Shown here one piece after another: positions 35,917-49,330 of a stretch of DNA of 64,000 nt (within the stretch, counting starts at the first letter, position 1; each line of letters opens with the position of its first letter). Under the pieces are notes generated by a model. The model had not been told where the DNA came from and did no database searches. It saw only the letters and a list, made by a program, of their open reading frames with translations. A program made the translations under genes and the position numbers. This stretch comes from Alopecurus myosuroides (Eukaryota; Streptophyta; Magnoliopsida; Poales; Poaceae): NCBI GenBank assembly GCA_028641055.1, contig CM054058.1, positions 503,457,919 through 503,521,918 on the forward strand. The letters are read 5' to 3'.

Positions 35917-37383
35917 TTCCCCTAGAACTCGACAAATGTCATAGTGCAATTTTCAGAAAATACAATTTCTTTCCATCATGAATTATAAATATACCCAATG
36001 CTCACTGCTGATTTCTTATTGTGAACTTTTTAGTGAAACAAGTGTTGTCATTGTTTTGCTCAGGAGTTTGATTCAATGTAATATATAGATAGCACTTTTT
36101 GGTCTACCAAAACCATACTTGTTATTTGAGCAGAATGGGAAGAAGGTGACTATTAAAGTCACACAGACTCAGCAGTCGGTAGGGAACAAAAGAAATTTCT
36201 GTCGATGAGAGATGATTAAATGGAAATGGATGGTCGTCTGCTGCAGACAGTCCTTTATACTGTTCAAGAGGATCAAGTGAGATGGGTTTTGGGTAGTTCA
36301 GGTAGTTTTTCAATTAAACCCCTGCATGCTTCAACCTTGAAAAAAATTGAGCTTCAAGGATGGAGTCACATTATAAGACCTACATGAGATTGATCTTAAT
36401 TCTATCCAGGTGGGGAAGTTCTTTTCTTATTGTAGGATCGATGGTGATGGATGTCTATACAAAGGCCCTTAAAATTAGTTTTTTTATCTTATACTGATTT
36501 TGTACAACTGCACCGAGGAAAATTAATAGTACTATTTTGTATATCTGACAAGACTTAACAACAAGAATTATGTGTACCGGCATATTTTGGTGGCCCGCTA
36601 ACTAGATGAGCTAACAAAAATCCTAAGATTACACATGTGTAGTATCGTGCACATTCAATAATTAATCTAAGGAGATGTTTGTTTTCCAAAGAAATAGGGT
36701 TTCTATTTCAGAGCCTTGCAAGTCTAACTTGCAACAACACTTGTATACACCATAGTAACAGATGATAACAAGCACATTTTAGGTGAGAGTATCTAGTAAA
36801 ATAATACATGTGTATTCAAAAGTACGACGATATTTTTTATGTTCCCCGATGATTACTACAAGGGTATGGATAGATGACATTTTAGGCGGAGATTCATGCA
36901 GATTTTATCCATTTCTTTATATTTTTTGATTAATCAAATGGTGGAGGATTAGATGAGCTTCATCAATCATCATCCAGATGCATATTAGAAAATCATTATA
37001 GTAAATATGTTATTTCAATACAAAGTACATAGTATGAACACTTGTGGACTAATTGTTGAATCCAGTGTAACTTACAAGCCACATTTGACCATAAAAATAC
37101 CGATGGAACCAACGGTGTCAATGGTTCAGCGTAAACTCTAGAATTAACCATAAGAATGATTTATATAAATGGTTACACTTATAATCTAGAAGTTTCAATA
37201 AATGTGATTACTAAGTATACACTAGATACAATTATGAAGATATTTCAAGTGGTATTTAAGAAATTCAAATGTACATAAACTCACAAACAAAAACTCCAAA
37301 GTATTACATATATATGCAATTGTCAACAATAATTCACATTGGTATACAAAAAAATTGTTTCACCCTTGCCTCTCCTCTCTTAG
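35917..37383. other. Non-repetitive-looking flank, no gene recognised (unit 2)
   Basis: Counterpart of 5175-6640, AT-rich with scattered substitutions and small indels. Weakly coding stretches near 36140-36290 are not assignable. Confidence 0.4.
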
Positions 37384-38076
37384 TTTGGATGGACAAAGGA
37401 TCGCCATCCTCAAGTAATTAATGTAGTTGTTATTATTAATGTAGCCTAAATAAATCATCATTATAGTCATATTTTAGGTTTGGTAGGAAATATTATTTGA
37501 GATTTATGCTTTAGTTGTTGGTCCAAACCAATTTGTTATAATTTCTTTAGAAAAAATATTACATTATTTTTGAAGAGGTAGAAATATTAAAAATAGGGAT
37601 TTCAATAATGTAAGTTAAGTGCATGTGTTGCATCATGGTGCTCTATCATATTTGACAAACTATTTGCATTGGATGTAGGAGCTGGTTCCTCCAAGCACGT
37701 GGAGAAACAGATATCATCAGGGGAAGAAGAGGAAGATCTAGGTACATATTATTACATTGCTCATTTATATACTACCATTGATTACGGGCACACTAATATA
37801 ACTTTTGTATATATGTACTAAACTAAACTATTATAAACTCTAGAGTTGGATCTAGTCCTAAACATAGAAGACGACTATCAAGAAGAGGATAAGCCCATGC
37901 CCGGCTCACCTTCAACAGATGAGGTAGATTCACCTGACGAAGATGAGAAGAAGGCCTGGATTGAAAGGAAGAGAAAGATAGAAGAGGAAAACAAAATTAA
38001 GGAAGCAAGGGAGAAGTTCAAAAAGAGGAAGGAGGAACGAGATAGAAAGAAAATGGAGCAAAAGAACATGACGTAA
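37384..38076 (+). pseudogene. Three-exon gene fragment (unit 2 copy)
   Basis: The exons are 37384-37413, 37679-37741 and 37844-38076, with the same GT-AG boundaries and stop as 6641-7333. All splice sites are intact. In the last exon the four differences from unit 1 are all amino-acid changing and conservative in charge in three cases. Function and family are unknown. Confidence 0.45.
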
Positions 38077-38620
38077 GCGCATCCCAGTGTTTGAGTGTTG
38101 CAATGGCCATGTGATGGTCAACTAGGAAACATGGTTTCCATTTAGTCCTAACTAGTTGTAGTATATTTTCTTGCCATGTAAAAGTCTTAGTCACAAGTCT
38201 TTATTATTTGATAGACATATAAAAAATAAAATAAAAATAGCCGATGAAGCTTTTGAGCTGAGGCAAAAAAAAAACCCTTGTGCGCGCTTTGTTTCCAAGC
38301 ATCGGTAATGATTAAATGGAAGGATTAGGGGGCGCTATTTAATAGCCACTTGGAGTACTTTTACGGGACACACATACATACTAACTAAACTGGAACTAAA
38401 ATTAAAATAAAATCAGGAAAGGAAGTTTTTTAGAGGAAGAATTAGTTAGTGGCATTGATATTGCCCTAAAAGAAGATATAAATGAAAATTACTTAGAAAA
38501 AATGATGACAAAAACTTACACACTATTTTCACAAAATTTGCACTTTTCACAATAGGAAAACACATACATATATTATATCAATTTTCGCACTTCGATATAA
38601 TTTGCACATACTATATTGTA

Positions 38621-38708
<88 letters not shown>

Positions 38709-41586
38709 TCGGTTTTAGTAGAATGTACACACAAACATATCAAAAATGAATATCATATTACTAGCATAATACCCTATGGCGCAGCAAATCGACGACAAAC
38801 TCATGTACAATATGGAGAGACACTTAAATGATATGTTCGACGACGATCTCGTGTGCGTCTTCCATGGTCATAGCTACATCATGGGCTCTCTACACGTACA
38901 AAGAGACACTCATCCATGCTCGGTTCCCCAAATTAAGATGATATATTAGTTAAATGGAAATGTGATAGTTCCACCCATTTACTATACCAAGCCTACTCAT
39001 TGTCGACATGCCGTTCGATCGATTATCGAGACACACACTCACTTCCATTAGTTATGCTATCTTCAGCCAGTACTCCGGCATCGTAACATATTTTCACTAT
39101 ACTCTATTTGTCTTCTACTGATCTGGACAAATTTAGGTCGCACCAGGATTTCTCACTGTACCTTATTTCTCGATGTGTTTTATGGTACCATCAAATGAAC
39201 TAGAAGACTCTGCGCGTGCTTTGCCGCGCCGCTTTTTGCTGTTGGCATTTTTTCCGCGACATGTGAGCCATGGGATTCACTTGGGATTTTATTTTTGGAT
39301 GAACAATGCGAGGAGCTGGAGCATTTGTCGTCTCCCCATTTCATACATATATGCAACAATTTGGTTAAAAAGTAAAATTATACTGTGACATGAAGACACT
39401 AAGGTGAATCTTGATTAGAGCATGAAATAACCGAGGAAACTAATCTGTCACATCTAGAGAATCATTACATAGAGAAGAATAAATGATAAAGGTGAGAGCT
39501 GCCAAGAACGAATCCGAAATGAAGAATGTAAACAGGCTAATAAACTCATACGTCATAACTCAGAAATTACATATGCCCATTTTTATATACAAAAGAATCT
39601 AAAATTACAGCAATATTTTATCGATAATGCCATCAATTTCTCTAGCACACACAAAAAAAATACTCTAGAGCATGACTATGTCAAAATATAAATAATGTTA
39701 ATTTATTATTCATGTGTGCACTAAAGTTGGAAATATGATAAATCGTATTCTGGTTTCTTATGTGTTGACAAAGGACTCTGAAAAATGGCAGGAAAATCAT
39801 ATATCCCAACATAAATAACACTACCATGCTTAGAGCTTTATCACACCCAAAACATATTTTATCGATCACAGGAATGTCTATATTAGTGTTTACCTTTTGC
39901 AAAATCATATACGTGTATATCTTTACAATAAAATAAGTGAGGGAAGAAAGTGCTAGTCATATGAACACTGAAAACGCGAGGATCTCCAAAAACAATACTC
40001 CCTCCAATCCGAATTATCTGTCGCTGGTACAGCTATATCATCGTAGGTATATTCCTTCCGTCATTTATTTTGGATCAGAGGAGTATAAGAAATCCCAGCT
40101 GCAATGGTAAAAAGTAAGTCTGAATTAATATTTGGAATGAACACCCTTTTGTTGCTTCCTTTTGTTGGGTAGATTCTATAGATTTTTAAATATAAGAAAT
40201 CCCAGCTGCAATGGAAGGAGCACAATATATCTTTTGCAATACTATTATATGGATATGTTCTCTCCTTCCATTGTTCAACATTCATGCAAGAGCATATAAG
40301 ATTTGTAATTTTCATTCCACGAGTCAAATTCTGGTGGGTTTATATAATAGGATCTATCTTGAATTACTTTTATTTCTACTTGCAATAGTTTCACACTTCT
40401 ATTACTGTTTTATGTAAGTCAAGACACCTAACTCTCATAATACAAACAAACTTCTCTCTTAAAAATGAATAAAGCATCCACACACACACTTGAATTGGTA
40501 AACAAGAGTCCATAGATCTTTGAGGGTCTGTAATACCCAAATATGCTATAGCAGATGATTCTTCGTGCTGCTTACTTCAGTCCCCCGAGAAATCGTTTTC
40601 CTTAAGTTCTTCTTCAGGTCATGTGTCTCAGATGTATATTGAACTTGTTTTTTGTTTCTTCCAGGATGATTAATTATCCAAGGCAACAAAATATAGCGAA
40701 AAAATATCTGACCACAAATCCTCCCTAGCATATTGATGAAGATCCTTGTCAGTATCCCTTTAAAGTACACCTTATTTTTATTATTGACATCTTTCAAATG
40801 CATGTTTAGTTCATTATCCTGGTTATTATCAAACAACTTTGCAAGAAGTAGATCCTTTGCTCCGAACATTGCAGTGAACAAATTATAGAAGAAATAAAAT
40901 AAACCAGTTAATAATGCCATCACAAAAGACTGAGCAAGTATAATAATTCTCCTTATAGTGTTCCAAAAAATTCACCCAAAGTACCAAGAAAAAATGTTGA
41001 ATTTATATTATTAATCATGTCAGAACTTTAGTTACCAAAATCAAGGAAATGAATGTTTGTTAGAAGAATGCATCTTTCGTGCGTATATTCATACAACTCG
41101 CATTTTGCATATTCCAAGATATTTAACATACCAAAATGATACAAGACCAGAAATGCCCTTATAAATACTAGTCATTCACCTGTGCAACTACACGGGCTAG
41201 CAATTAGAAGAAACAAAACAATATTTCAAGTATTGTGGTAAATTAGTTGTATGAGTTATGCATAAATTGTAGAAATATAGGTAGAAATTGGAAGGCATTT
41301 ATTGTTCACACATTTCCAAAGGCCTCCACGGATTTTGTGTGACAACTTACAGAAAGGTTCTGCCCAAATAAATAGTGTGGTTCTAAAAATACTTAGCAGC
41401 CAAGGACATCCTAAGCCACCCCATTAAAAAAATCCCGATTCTATTTTTCGGACCCAAGAATATATATATTGGCTACATAGGAGTGGAACTGACGTTATAT
41501 CACCAAGTTGTCAATGTGTCATCTAGCGAATATGTGATCAGACCAGGAAAAATACTTAAATATGGACCAAGAATTTGGCATTTAAT
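38077..41586. other. AT-rich non-coding stretch with small-transposon ends (unit 2)
   Basis: Counterpart of 7334-10793. It contains the TA microsatellite, Helitron-like 3' termini beginning at 38761, 39200 and 41168, and the Stowaway-type MITE at about 39998-40083. Open frames at 39173-39388, 40061-40327 and 40546-40923 have no recognisable motif. Confidence 0.5.
38623..38704. repeat. (TA)41 microsatellite
   Basis: This is an uninterrupted TA run of 82 bp. The orthologous site in unit 1 (7879-7888) has only five repeats in otherwise matching flanks. The difference accounts for nearly all of the 73-bp offset change at this point. Confidence 0.97.
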
Positions 41587-42670
41587 TGTTGGAAATATGA
41601 GCAATTTACCACTTAATTTAATTAATAGAAACAGTAGGTAAAACAAAACTACAATTGCAATAGTCAAACTAGTCATTTGAATTTTCAGAGAGTAGACAAA
41701 AGGCATGCATAGTTTAATGATCTGGATTTCTAGAGAGTAGGCAAAAGGCATGCATAGTCTAGAAACTGAGGAAAATAAATCTACTCCAAATGCTAGAAGT
41801 AGGAACTCTAGTAGGATCTGAAACATGAGAATGAACAGAGAAGGCATGAGCACATACTGGACAGGAGCTGGTGCAGCAGCGGGATCATTGTTGACGTTGT
41901 CGGTCATATCGTCGAAGAGATCGTCGACTTCCGGGAAGAAGTCGTCGTTCGGGAAGATGTCGTTGTCGTCCGTGATGAAGAAGGCAGTAGTCGCGCAGAG
42001 CGCTCGCCAAAAACATTATCGCCCTTCTCCCGTACAGGACTCGAAGTAGCACAGTTTCGGAGGCCTACTGTCCCGACCGGCGGTGCACGCCGCAGGCCAG
42101 GATGGGGAAGACTTGAGCGGCGGCGCACGGCTTGGACACGAGAAGGCAATGTATCTGTTGTGCGTATCTCTGGAGAGGAGCGACCTCGGTTTTATAGGCA
42201 CAGAGCAGGAGCCGAACAGGCCACGCGAGAAGATGAAACGAAGAGTCGGGAAGGCAAACAGGCAGCAGCTGAAGCTGAGCAGCCTCCGTAATCAAAACCC
42301 ACTTAGCAAAGCGTTTCAGATTCTTGCGCCTGTTCATAAATTCGTGCGTGTGGCAAAATAAAGAGAGAGAGAGGCTATCGGCTCGAGGCATTGCCACAAC
42401 CCGCAGCGCGCGCGCGTCGTGACGAGGCGAGGCGTGGCGGGGCTGGCGGTGGAGGAGGAGCGCGCGTGTAGTCATCTCTTTCTCGTGCTCATACAACAAG
42501 TGGAAAGGCCTCCCTTATAAACAAGTAAAACTTCCACTCAACTAGCAATGTGGGACTAAACATTTGTCCCACCTCTTGCCATACACGAATGGGCCAAGTG
42601 GGCCTCTAGGATTTATTTGGAATTTCTGGAATATTTAATGGGCTGGTCCATTTGGGCCAAAATTCCAACA
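41587..42670 (-). repeat. Copia 3' LTR (unit 2)
   Basis: It has the same extra blocks as the 3' LTR of unit 1. It also has a private AGAGAGAG-rich stretch near 42360. The gag start region is present (minus-strand ATG at 41907). A site in the ATTGCAATAG motif differs from the 5' LTR (ATTGCTATAG) in both large copies, so LTR divergence began before the duplication. Confidence 0.88.
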
Positions 42671-43225
42671 ATCCCCCACCAGATCCCAGAGGCACACAAA
42701 ATTTGCCTTTGGTTCCAAAACATTGTTTTATATACCGATGCTTCAGTGGAGACTGTGAAGTTGAACCTCCTCCTAGAACTCTATGCTACACTAGTAAGCA
42801 ACTTGAACAGTGGACTGCGCCTTGAACTGCAAGTTTTCTGCGAATCTAGTTTCACATAAAGCCTTGATCGATACTAGGCTGCCGCAGGACTTCCCCGTGG
42901 GTGGAGCTTATGCGTCATACTCCTTGACCTTTCATGAGTTTATTAGAGAGCACCCAACTCTCATGGACCGCGACGTTTGACAGTCAGACTCACATAGGTT
43001 TGTTCTTCAAAAGATGTTCTACAGGACAACATCTCTGCTTAAATAAGCCACTTAGAACACATTAAGATAAATATCAACCTGCCTTGCAGAGTAGGAGAGT
43101 ATTGCATCTTCATGGAGTGGTATAAAAAGTAGGGATACTCTCCTCTCAGTTGATCAAAAGCTTGTCTCCCGATTCTAATTCACGGGATCTCCGATCACAT
43201 AGAGTGGGTTGCCAAAGTGAACAAC

Positions 43226-43873
43226 TTATATTGTGGGTCTCATACCCATCTTCTTCGATGCATTATCTATCACGTTACGCGATAGACCCTTTGTGAAGGG
43301 GTCTGCCAAGTTTTTAGATGTATGGATATAATCCAATGCAATAACTCCGGAGTTTCTCATTTTTCTGACAGATTTTAGTCTCCTCTTCACATGCCTTGAT
43401 GATTTCATATTGTCCTTAGAACTGTTTACTTTGATGATCACAGTTTGATTATCACAGTTCATCGGGATAGCGGGTATAGGTTTTTCAACCATAGGTAAGT
43501 CCATCAAGAGCTGTCTCAGCCACTCTGCTTCAACAGTGGCTGTGTCCAATGCTGTGAGTTCTGCTTCCATAGTTGACCTCGTTAAGATGGTCTGCTTGCA
43601 AGACTTTCAAGAAACAGCGCCACCACCAAGTGTAAATACATATCCACTCGTGGCCTTAATCTCATCAGCGTCAGATATCCAATTTGAATCACTATAACCC
43701 TCAAGTACCCTTGGGTACCCAGAATAGTGAATCCCATAGCTCGCAGTGCCTTTCAAATAGCGCATGATTCTCTCAAGAGCGCGCCAATGATCATCGCCCG
43801 GATTTGAAACAAATCGGCTAAGTTTGCTCACAACATACATGATGTCAGGCCTCGTAGCGCTAGTTAAATACAT
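43226..43873 (-). pseudogene. Copia RNase H domain, one nonsense mutation (unit 2)
   Basis: Two in-line segments carry [30 protein letters not shown] and [11 protein letters not shown], then [21 protein letters not shown] and the C-terminal [11 protein letters not shown]. They are separated by a Trp codon changed to TGA near 43606. Unit 1 has TGG there. The domain would degrade RNA in RNA-DNA hybrids. Confidence 0.85.
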
Positions 43874-44700
43874 AAGCGAGCCAATAAGCTGAGAGTATCT
43901 AAGTTGATCCTTTGCAATTCTTCTGTTTTACGAAGTAGCACACTGGGATCATATGGAGTTGGTGAAGGCTTGCAATCGCTATACCCAAAATGACTCACGA
44001 TCTTCTCCACATAGTGAGATTGAAGCAGTGTTATCCCACCATTGTCATCTCTCAGTAACTTGATGTTAAGGATAACATCAGCAACTCCTAGATCTTTCAT
44101 CTCAAAACAGTGAGATAGGAAACTCTTGACCTCTTCAATCACTTTGAGGTTAGTTCCAAAGATTAGTATGTCATCAACATACAAACAAAGAATGACTCCT
44201 TCGCCCCCACCATGGACATAGTACACACATTTTTCAGCTTCATTTACAGAAAAACCTGCTGCAGTCAAAGTTCTTTCGAATTTCTCATGCCACTTCTTAG
44301 GCGCTTGTTTAAGGCCATATAAAGATTTCAGCAATTTGCACACCTTTCCTTCCTGACCATTTACCACGAATCCATCTGGCTGGTCCATGTAAATTTCCTC
44401 TTCCAACTCTCCATTTAGGAAAGCGGTCTTAACATCCATTTGATGAACGAGAAGACCATGTGAAGCAGCCAGCGAAAGTAGTACTCGGATGGTGGTCAGG
44501 CGTGCTACAGGTGAGTAAGTATCAAAGAAATCTTCACCTTCCTTTTGAGTACAACCCTTGGCCACAAGCCGTGCCTTGTACTTCTCAATAGTACCATCAG
44601 GCCTAAGCTTCTTCTTGAACACCCACTTGCATCCTACTGGTTTGCACCCGTAAGGACGATCAGTGATTTCCCAAGTTCCATTAGCTAAAATGGAATCCAT
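43864..44700 (-). pseudogene. Copia reverse transcriptase domain, open (unit 2)
   Basis: A 278-residue frame with the full copia RT pattern: YKARLVAKGCTQKEGEDFFD, YSPVARLTTIRVLLSLAA, HQMDVKTAFLNGELEEEIYM, KSLYGLKQAPKKWHEKF, catalytic LYVDDILIFG and LGVADVILNIKL. The frame is intact, but it lies downstream of a stop (44752) that separates it from integrase, so it could not be made as part of the polyprotein. It ends at 43864 by a shift into the RNase H frame. Confidence 0.9.
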
Positions 44701-44751
44701 CTCACTACGGACGGCTTCCTTCCAATAGTCAGCATCTGGAGATGCATAGGC

Positions 44752-45969
44752 CTATGAAATGGAACTGGGAGTATCATCCACGAGGTATACAATGAAATCA
44801 TTACTAAAGGACTTTGCAGTCCTCTGTCTCTTGCTTCTTTTGGGAGTTTCACTGTTGTCCTCCATAGGATTTTCAACGTGTTCCATCGAAATGGTAGGTT
44901 CAGGACGTGGAACTAATTCTTGACTTGATGAATTAGGAATCTCCTGATGTGATGAGGTAGACATATCCTTCATAGGAAAAATGTCTTCAAAGAAAGTCGC
45001 ATCATTTGACTCCATAATTGTACCAACACGCATGTCAGACACATCGGATTTTATGACCAAGAATCTATAGCCAATGCTACGAAAGGCATATCCCAGAAAA
45101 ACACAATCCACAGTGTTTGGTCCAACCTTGCGCTTCTTAGGGAATGGAATATTGACTAACGCCAAACAACCCCAAGGTCGTAGGTAAGAGAGTTTTAATC
45201 TTTTCTTCTCCCATTCCTCAAATGGAGTTATCTCTTTGTCTTTTGTAGGGACTCGGTTTAGGACATGATATGCAGTCATAATAGCCTCCCCCCACCATGC
45301 CTTGGAAAGACCCGATGTATCTAACATGGCGTTAACCAAATCAGTTAGACTACGGTTCTTTCTTTCAGCCACCCCATTTGACTGAGGTGAATAGGGAGGC
45401 GTCCTCTCATGAATTATACCATGTTCCGCACAAAAGGAATCAAACTCGTTGGAAAAATACTCTCCACCCCGATCAGACCTTAGCCTCTTAATCTTTCGAT
45501 CAAGTTGGTTTTCTGCTTCAGCTTTATAGATTTTGAAGAAACTCAAAGCTTCATATTTTGATTTCAGAAGATACACATGACAATATCTGGTGGAGTCATC
45601 AATTAACGTCATGAAATATTTCTTTCCACCTTTTGTTAACACACCATTCATTTCACAGAGATCAGAATGTATGAGCTCTAGTGGTGCCAGATTCCTCGCC
45701 TCTGCAGTTTTATGGAACTTGCGAGGTTGCTTAGCTTGCACACACACTCGGCACTTAGAACCCTTAATAGGTGTGAAGTGGGGAATTAAGCTCGATTTGG
45801 ATAGTCGTGTCATGCAGCTAAAACTGATGTGACAAAGAAGTGAATGCCATAAATTTGATTCATTGTTGCAAACATGGTTTACAACGTTATTACAGACATC
45901 AGTCAAAGATAAGCGAAACAAACCACCACATTCATATCCTTTACCAACAAAGGTTCCAAACTTGGACAC
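44752..45969 (-). pseudogene. Copia integrase domain, open (unit 2)
   Basis: A 405-residue frame with the GAG-pre-integrase H/C motif (LWHSLLCHIS, CRVCVQAKQ) and the core D residues in HSDLCEMNG and MTLIDDSTRY. It has DRGGEYFSNEF, PPYSPQSNGVAERKNR, and a C-terminal segment with LRPWGCLALVNIP and DCVFLGYAF. The terminal stop is shared with unit 1. The next residues would lead into RT. Confidence 0.9.
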
Positions 45970-47196
45970 TACAAATTTATTTGACTCAAAGACAATCTTG
46001 TAGCCTTGTAGCCATCTCTACACAGAAGAGAACCGCTAACAAGATTTTTATTTATAGAGGGCACATAATTCACGTTCTTCAGTCGCACAGTCTTCCCCGA
46101 AGAGAACTTCAGATCGACCGTACCAACACCGCGAACATAAGCATGTGAGCCGTTGCCCATCAGCACGGAAGAAGTTCCTGCTGCCTGATAAGAAGAGAAC
46201 ATGGAAATATCAGAACATACATGTACATTGGCGCCCGTATCAATCCACCAATCAGGAGAATGACATACTGAAAGAACAGTAGGAAATATACTGTACCCTG
46301 CGTCCTTCATCTCAGTATCACCAATGACAACATTGACGGTCTTGCCGCCTTTCCCTTGTTGACGCTTGTCAAAGCGATTCGGGCAGTTGGGAGCCCAGTG
46401 TTCAGGATCACCGCAAACATGGCAGACTCCTTTCTTCTTCTCATACTTCCTCTCATACTTCTTCTTGAAGTTGGTAGAATGTGGTTTCTTGTTCTTCACA
46501 TCAAACTTTCCTTTACCCTCAAACTTGTTCTTGTTTCTGAACTTGTGGGTTTGGAAGTTTCTCTTCTGTACCAAGTTGGCACTAGAACTTCCATCAGCAC
46601 CTCGAGCACGTGTGTTCTTTGCTCTTGCCTTTTCATCGACATCAAGAGTCCCAATGAGATTCGAGACAGAAAACTCCTGTCTCTTGTGCTTCAGAGACGT
46701 AGCAAAGCTCCTCCATGAGGCAGGAAGTTTGGCAATGATGCCTCCGGCAATAAACTTGTCCGGTAACACACAATTGAAGTGCTCAAGTTCTTTGGCGAGT
46801 GACTGAATCTCATGAGCTTGCTCAACCACGAAACGCTCATCAGTCATTCTGTAGTCATAGAATTTCTCCATGACATACAGTTCAGTGCCAGCATCTGAGG
46901 TACCAAATTTTGCCTCAAGTGCATCCCACATATCCTTGCCATTGTCAAATGACGCATAAGCATCAACAATGTTATCTCCAAGAACACTGATCAGAGCAAG
47001 CTTAAAGAGGGTATTCATTTTCTCATAGTTTGCCTCCTGTTGAGGGTCGAGATCACCCATAGGCTTGTCAAGAGTGGCGTCATAGCAGTTCATTGATTGA
47101 AACCAGAGAACTGCTCTCACGCGCCATCTCTTATAATTGGCGCCCTCAAACACAGGTGGCCTCATAGACGCAGCAAAGCCAGTTGGAGTAAATTGC
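45969..47196 (-). pseudogene. Copia gag-protease, main exon (unit 2)
   Basis: The frame is open from just inside the 5' LTR boundary. Gag shows SMRPPVFEGANYKRWRVRAV, DMWDALEAKFGTSDAGTELY, and a Lys/Arg-rich region with the zinc knuckle CHVCGDPEHWAPNC. Protease shows WWIDTGANVHVCSDISMF and ends near 45969 by a shared frameshift. A candidate upstream exon (47487-47536) lies in the LTR. If the GT-AG intron between them is removed, the frame is preserved. Otherwise a one-base deletion near 47272 breaks it. Confidence 0.85.
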
Positions 47197-47486
47197 CTAT
47201 AATAAGGTTTTTGGATTGTTGGAAATATGAGCAATTTACCACTTAATTTAATTAATAGAAACAGTAGGTAAAAAAAACTACAATTGCTATAGTCAAACTA
47301 GTCATTTGAATTTTCAGAGAGTAGACAAAAGGCATGCATAGTTTAATCATCTGGATTTCTAGAGAGTAGGCAAAAGTCATGCATAGTCTAGAAACTGAGG
47401 AAAATAAATCTACTCCAAATGCTAGAAGTAGGAACTCTAGTTGGATCTGAAACATGAGAATGAACAGAGAAGGCATGATCACATAC
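47197..47486 (-). other. Candidate intron crossing the copia LTR/internal boundary
   Basis: On the minus strand the donor is CCA|GTATGT at 47486 and the acceptor is TTATTATAG at 47197 (290 nt). Most of it is inside the LTR, which ends at 47217. In unit 1 the same interval (16363-16653) is 291 nt and has no stop codon in the gag frame. There it can also be read through as 97 codons rich in hydrophobic residues. Two 45-bp direct repeats with GGCATGCATAGT lie within it. Confidence 0.45.
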
Positions 47487-48114
47487 TGGACAGGAGCTGG
47501 TGTAGCAGTGGGACCATTGTTGACGTTGTCGGCCATATCGTCGAAGAGATCGTCGACTTCCGGGAAGAAGTCGTCATTCGGGAAGATGTCGTTGTCGTCC
47601 GTGATGAATAAGGCAGTAGTCGCGCAGAGCGCTCCCCAAAAACCTTATCGCCCTTCTCCCCGTACAGGACTCGAAGTAGCGCGGTTTCGGAGGCCTACTG
47701 TCCCGACCGGTGGTGCACGCCGCAGGCCAGGATGGGGAAGACTTGAGCGGCGGCGCAAGGCTTGGACACGAGAAGGCAGTGTATCTGTTGTGCGTATCTC
47801 TGGAGAGGAGCGACCTCGGTTTTATAGGCACAGAAGCGTTTCAGATTCTTGCTTCATAAATTCGTGCGTGTGGCAAAATAAAGAGGCGGGCGACGGAGGA
47901 GGAGCGCGCGTGTAGTCATCTCTTTCTCATGCTCATACAACAAGTGGAAATGCCTCCCTTATAAACAAGTAAAACTTGCACTCAACTAGCAATGTGGGAC
48001 TAAATATTTGTCCCACCTCTTGCCATACACGAATGGGCCAAGTGGGCCTCTAGGATTTATTAGAAATTTCTGGAATATTAAATGGGCTGGTCCATTTGGG
48101 CCAAAATTCCAACA
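47217..48114 (-). repeat. Copia 5' LTR with promoter and first gag exon (unit 2)
   Basis: The TATA-like CTATAAAA at 47820-47827 (minus strand) is about 285 nt upstream of an ATG at 47534-47536. That ATG opens MADNVNNGPTATPAPVQ. A second TATA-like site (TTTATAAGGGAGG) is near 47957. The LTR is shorter than its partner by the same blocks as in unit 1. Confidence 0.85.
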
Positions 48115-48119
48115 TTAAT

Positions 48120-48980
48120 TAGATAGACGTGCATACACATGGCCTCACAATTAGTGTAATAGGGAAGCAAATTCAATTTTAAGAATAACTCAACCCAAGA
48201 CGTGGATTGATCTTTCTAACTCAAGCCGTAAACTACCATAGTAATACATGTGTGCATGGTATATGAACAAAAAAAAATCCACATTTAGGATCGGAGACTA
48301 ACAATTCCACTGGATCCAATCTCGGTGTTATCTTCTAAAAATTCGCATCGGCAGGTGATCGGCAGCCTCATGTCTTCTAAATCAACAAAAAAATAATAAT
48401 AATACGCCTTAATCCAGAGATCCACTTTTTTGAATTTTTTTGGAACTCGAACAAACATTGCAGATAAGATCTGTACATTTGCATCTAAATCAGTTCATGA
48501 AGGGCTGAAGCAATCGACACTTAATCCCTAATATTCAGATTTGTTCTCAAGTCCTTAATATTCGGTTCTCCCAAGCGGAAAAGCTCCCCACCAAAATTTA
48601 TTTTGCACTCACTAAAAAGAATTTAGCATTTGCATAATAATCAGAAAAAACCTGTAATCTAAGAATCTTTGTGAGGGAAAATCGCAATTGTTTGTGCAAC
48701 TTGCAATTGAGACTATATTCTTCGAAGTAGTAGAACATCATTTACGTGCAGATTATCCATACTATGAATTATAGTTTTCAGAAGATACTACTGCACCATG
48801 TCCGCTGCTTGAAATATATACTACCATCGTTGGCCGGCCGGCCGGCCTCGTGTATCGTTAATGTCTAATCAACATTAGTTTAAGCTAATATTACTCGGAT
48901 CTAGTAAGTCCAAAGAAACCTGAGATTAAGGCATAATATTTATTTACTTTTTTAGTTTGGCGTATATTTTATTTTGTTGG
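48120..48980. other. Non-coding spacer between copia and CACTA (unit 2)
   Basis: Counterpart of 17287-18141, no gene seen. GGCCGGCCGGCCGGCC-like palindromic sequence occurs near 48832-48847. Confidence 0.5.
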
Positions 48981-49330
48981 CACTAGTGGAAACAACCCCT
49001 TCCGTCCAGGGGGCCAGGAGGCACCTGTCCCGGTTACAGCCAAATTCGGGACAAATGCCATACATTGGTCCCGGTTTGTGCGACCGGGGCAACAGAAATC
49101 GCCTGGGAACATTAGTCCCGGTTCGTGGGGAGACATTGGTCCCAGTTCGTGGCATGAACCGGGACCAATCCCTAGCCGCAGGCCATGTGGCACGCGCACA
49201 GGCATTGGTCCCGGTTCAATCCACTAACCGGTACCAATGCCCCTTCCCTTTTTTTTTATTGGTGGAGTTAGTGTAGCCCACGCGGGCCAGCTTCGGCAGT
49301 GACACGTCGGAAAAACGCGGGAACAAGAAC

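Larger units (their letters stand above)
41587..48114 (-). mobile_element. Complete Ty1-copia LTR retrotransposon (unit 2)
   Basis: TGTTGGAA...TTCCAACA ends and TTAAT target duplications (41582-41586; 48115-48119) bound a 6528-bp element. LTRs are 47217-48114 (898 bp) and 41587-42670 (1084 bp). Its frames are better kept than in unit 1: gag-protease, integrase and reverse transcriptase are each open for their full domain. Breaks remain at protease/integrase (45969, shared), integrase/RT (stop at 44752, shared) and within RNase H (private). Confidence 0.93.
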
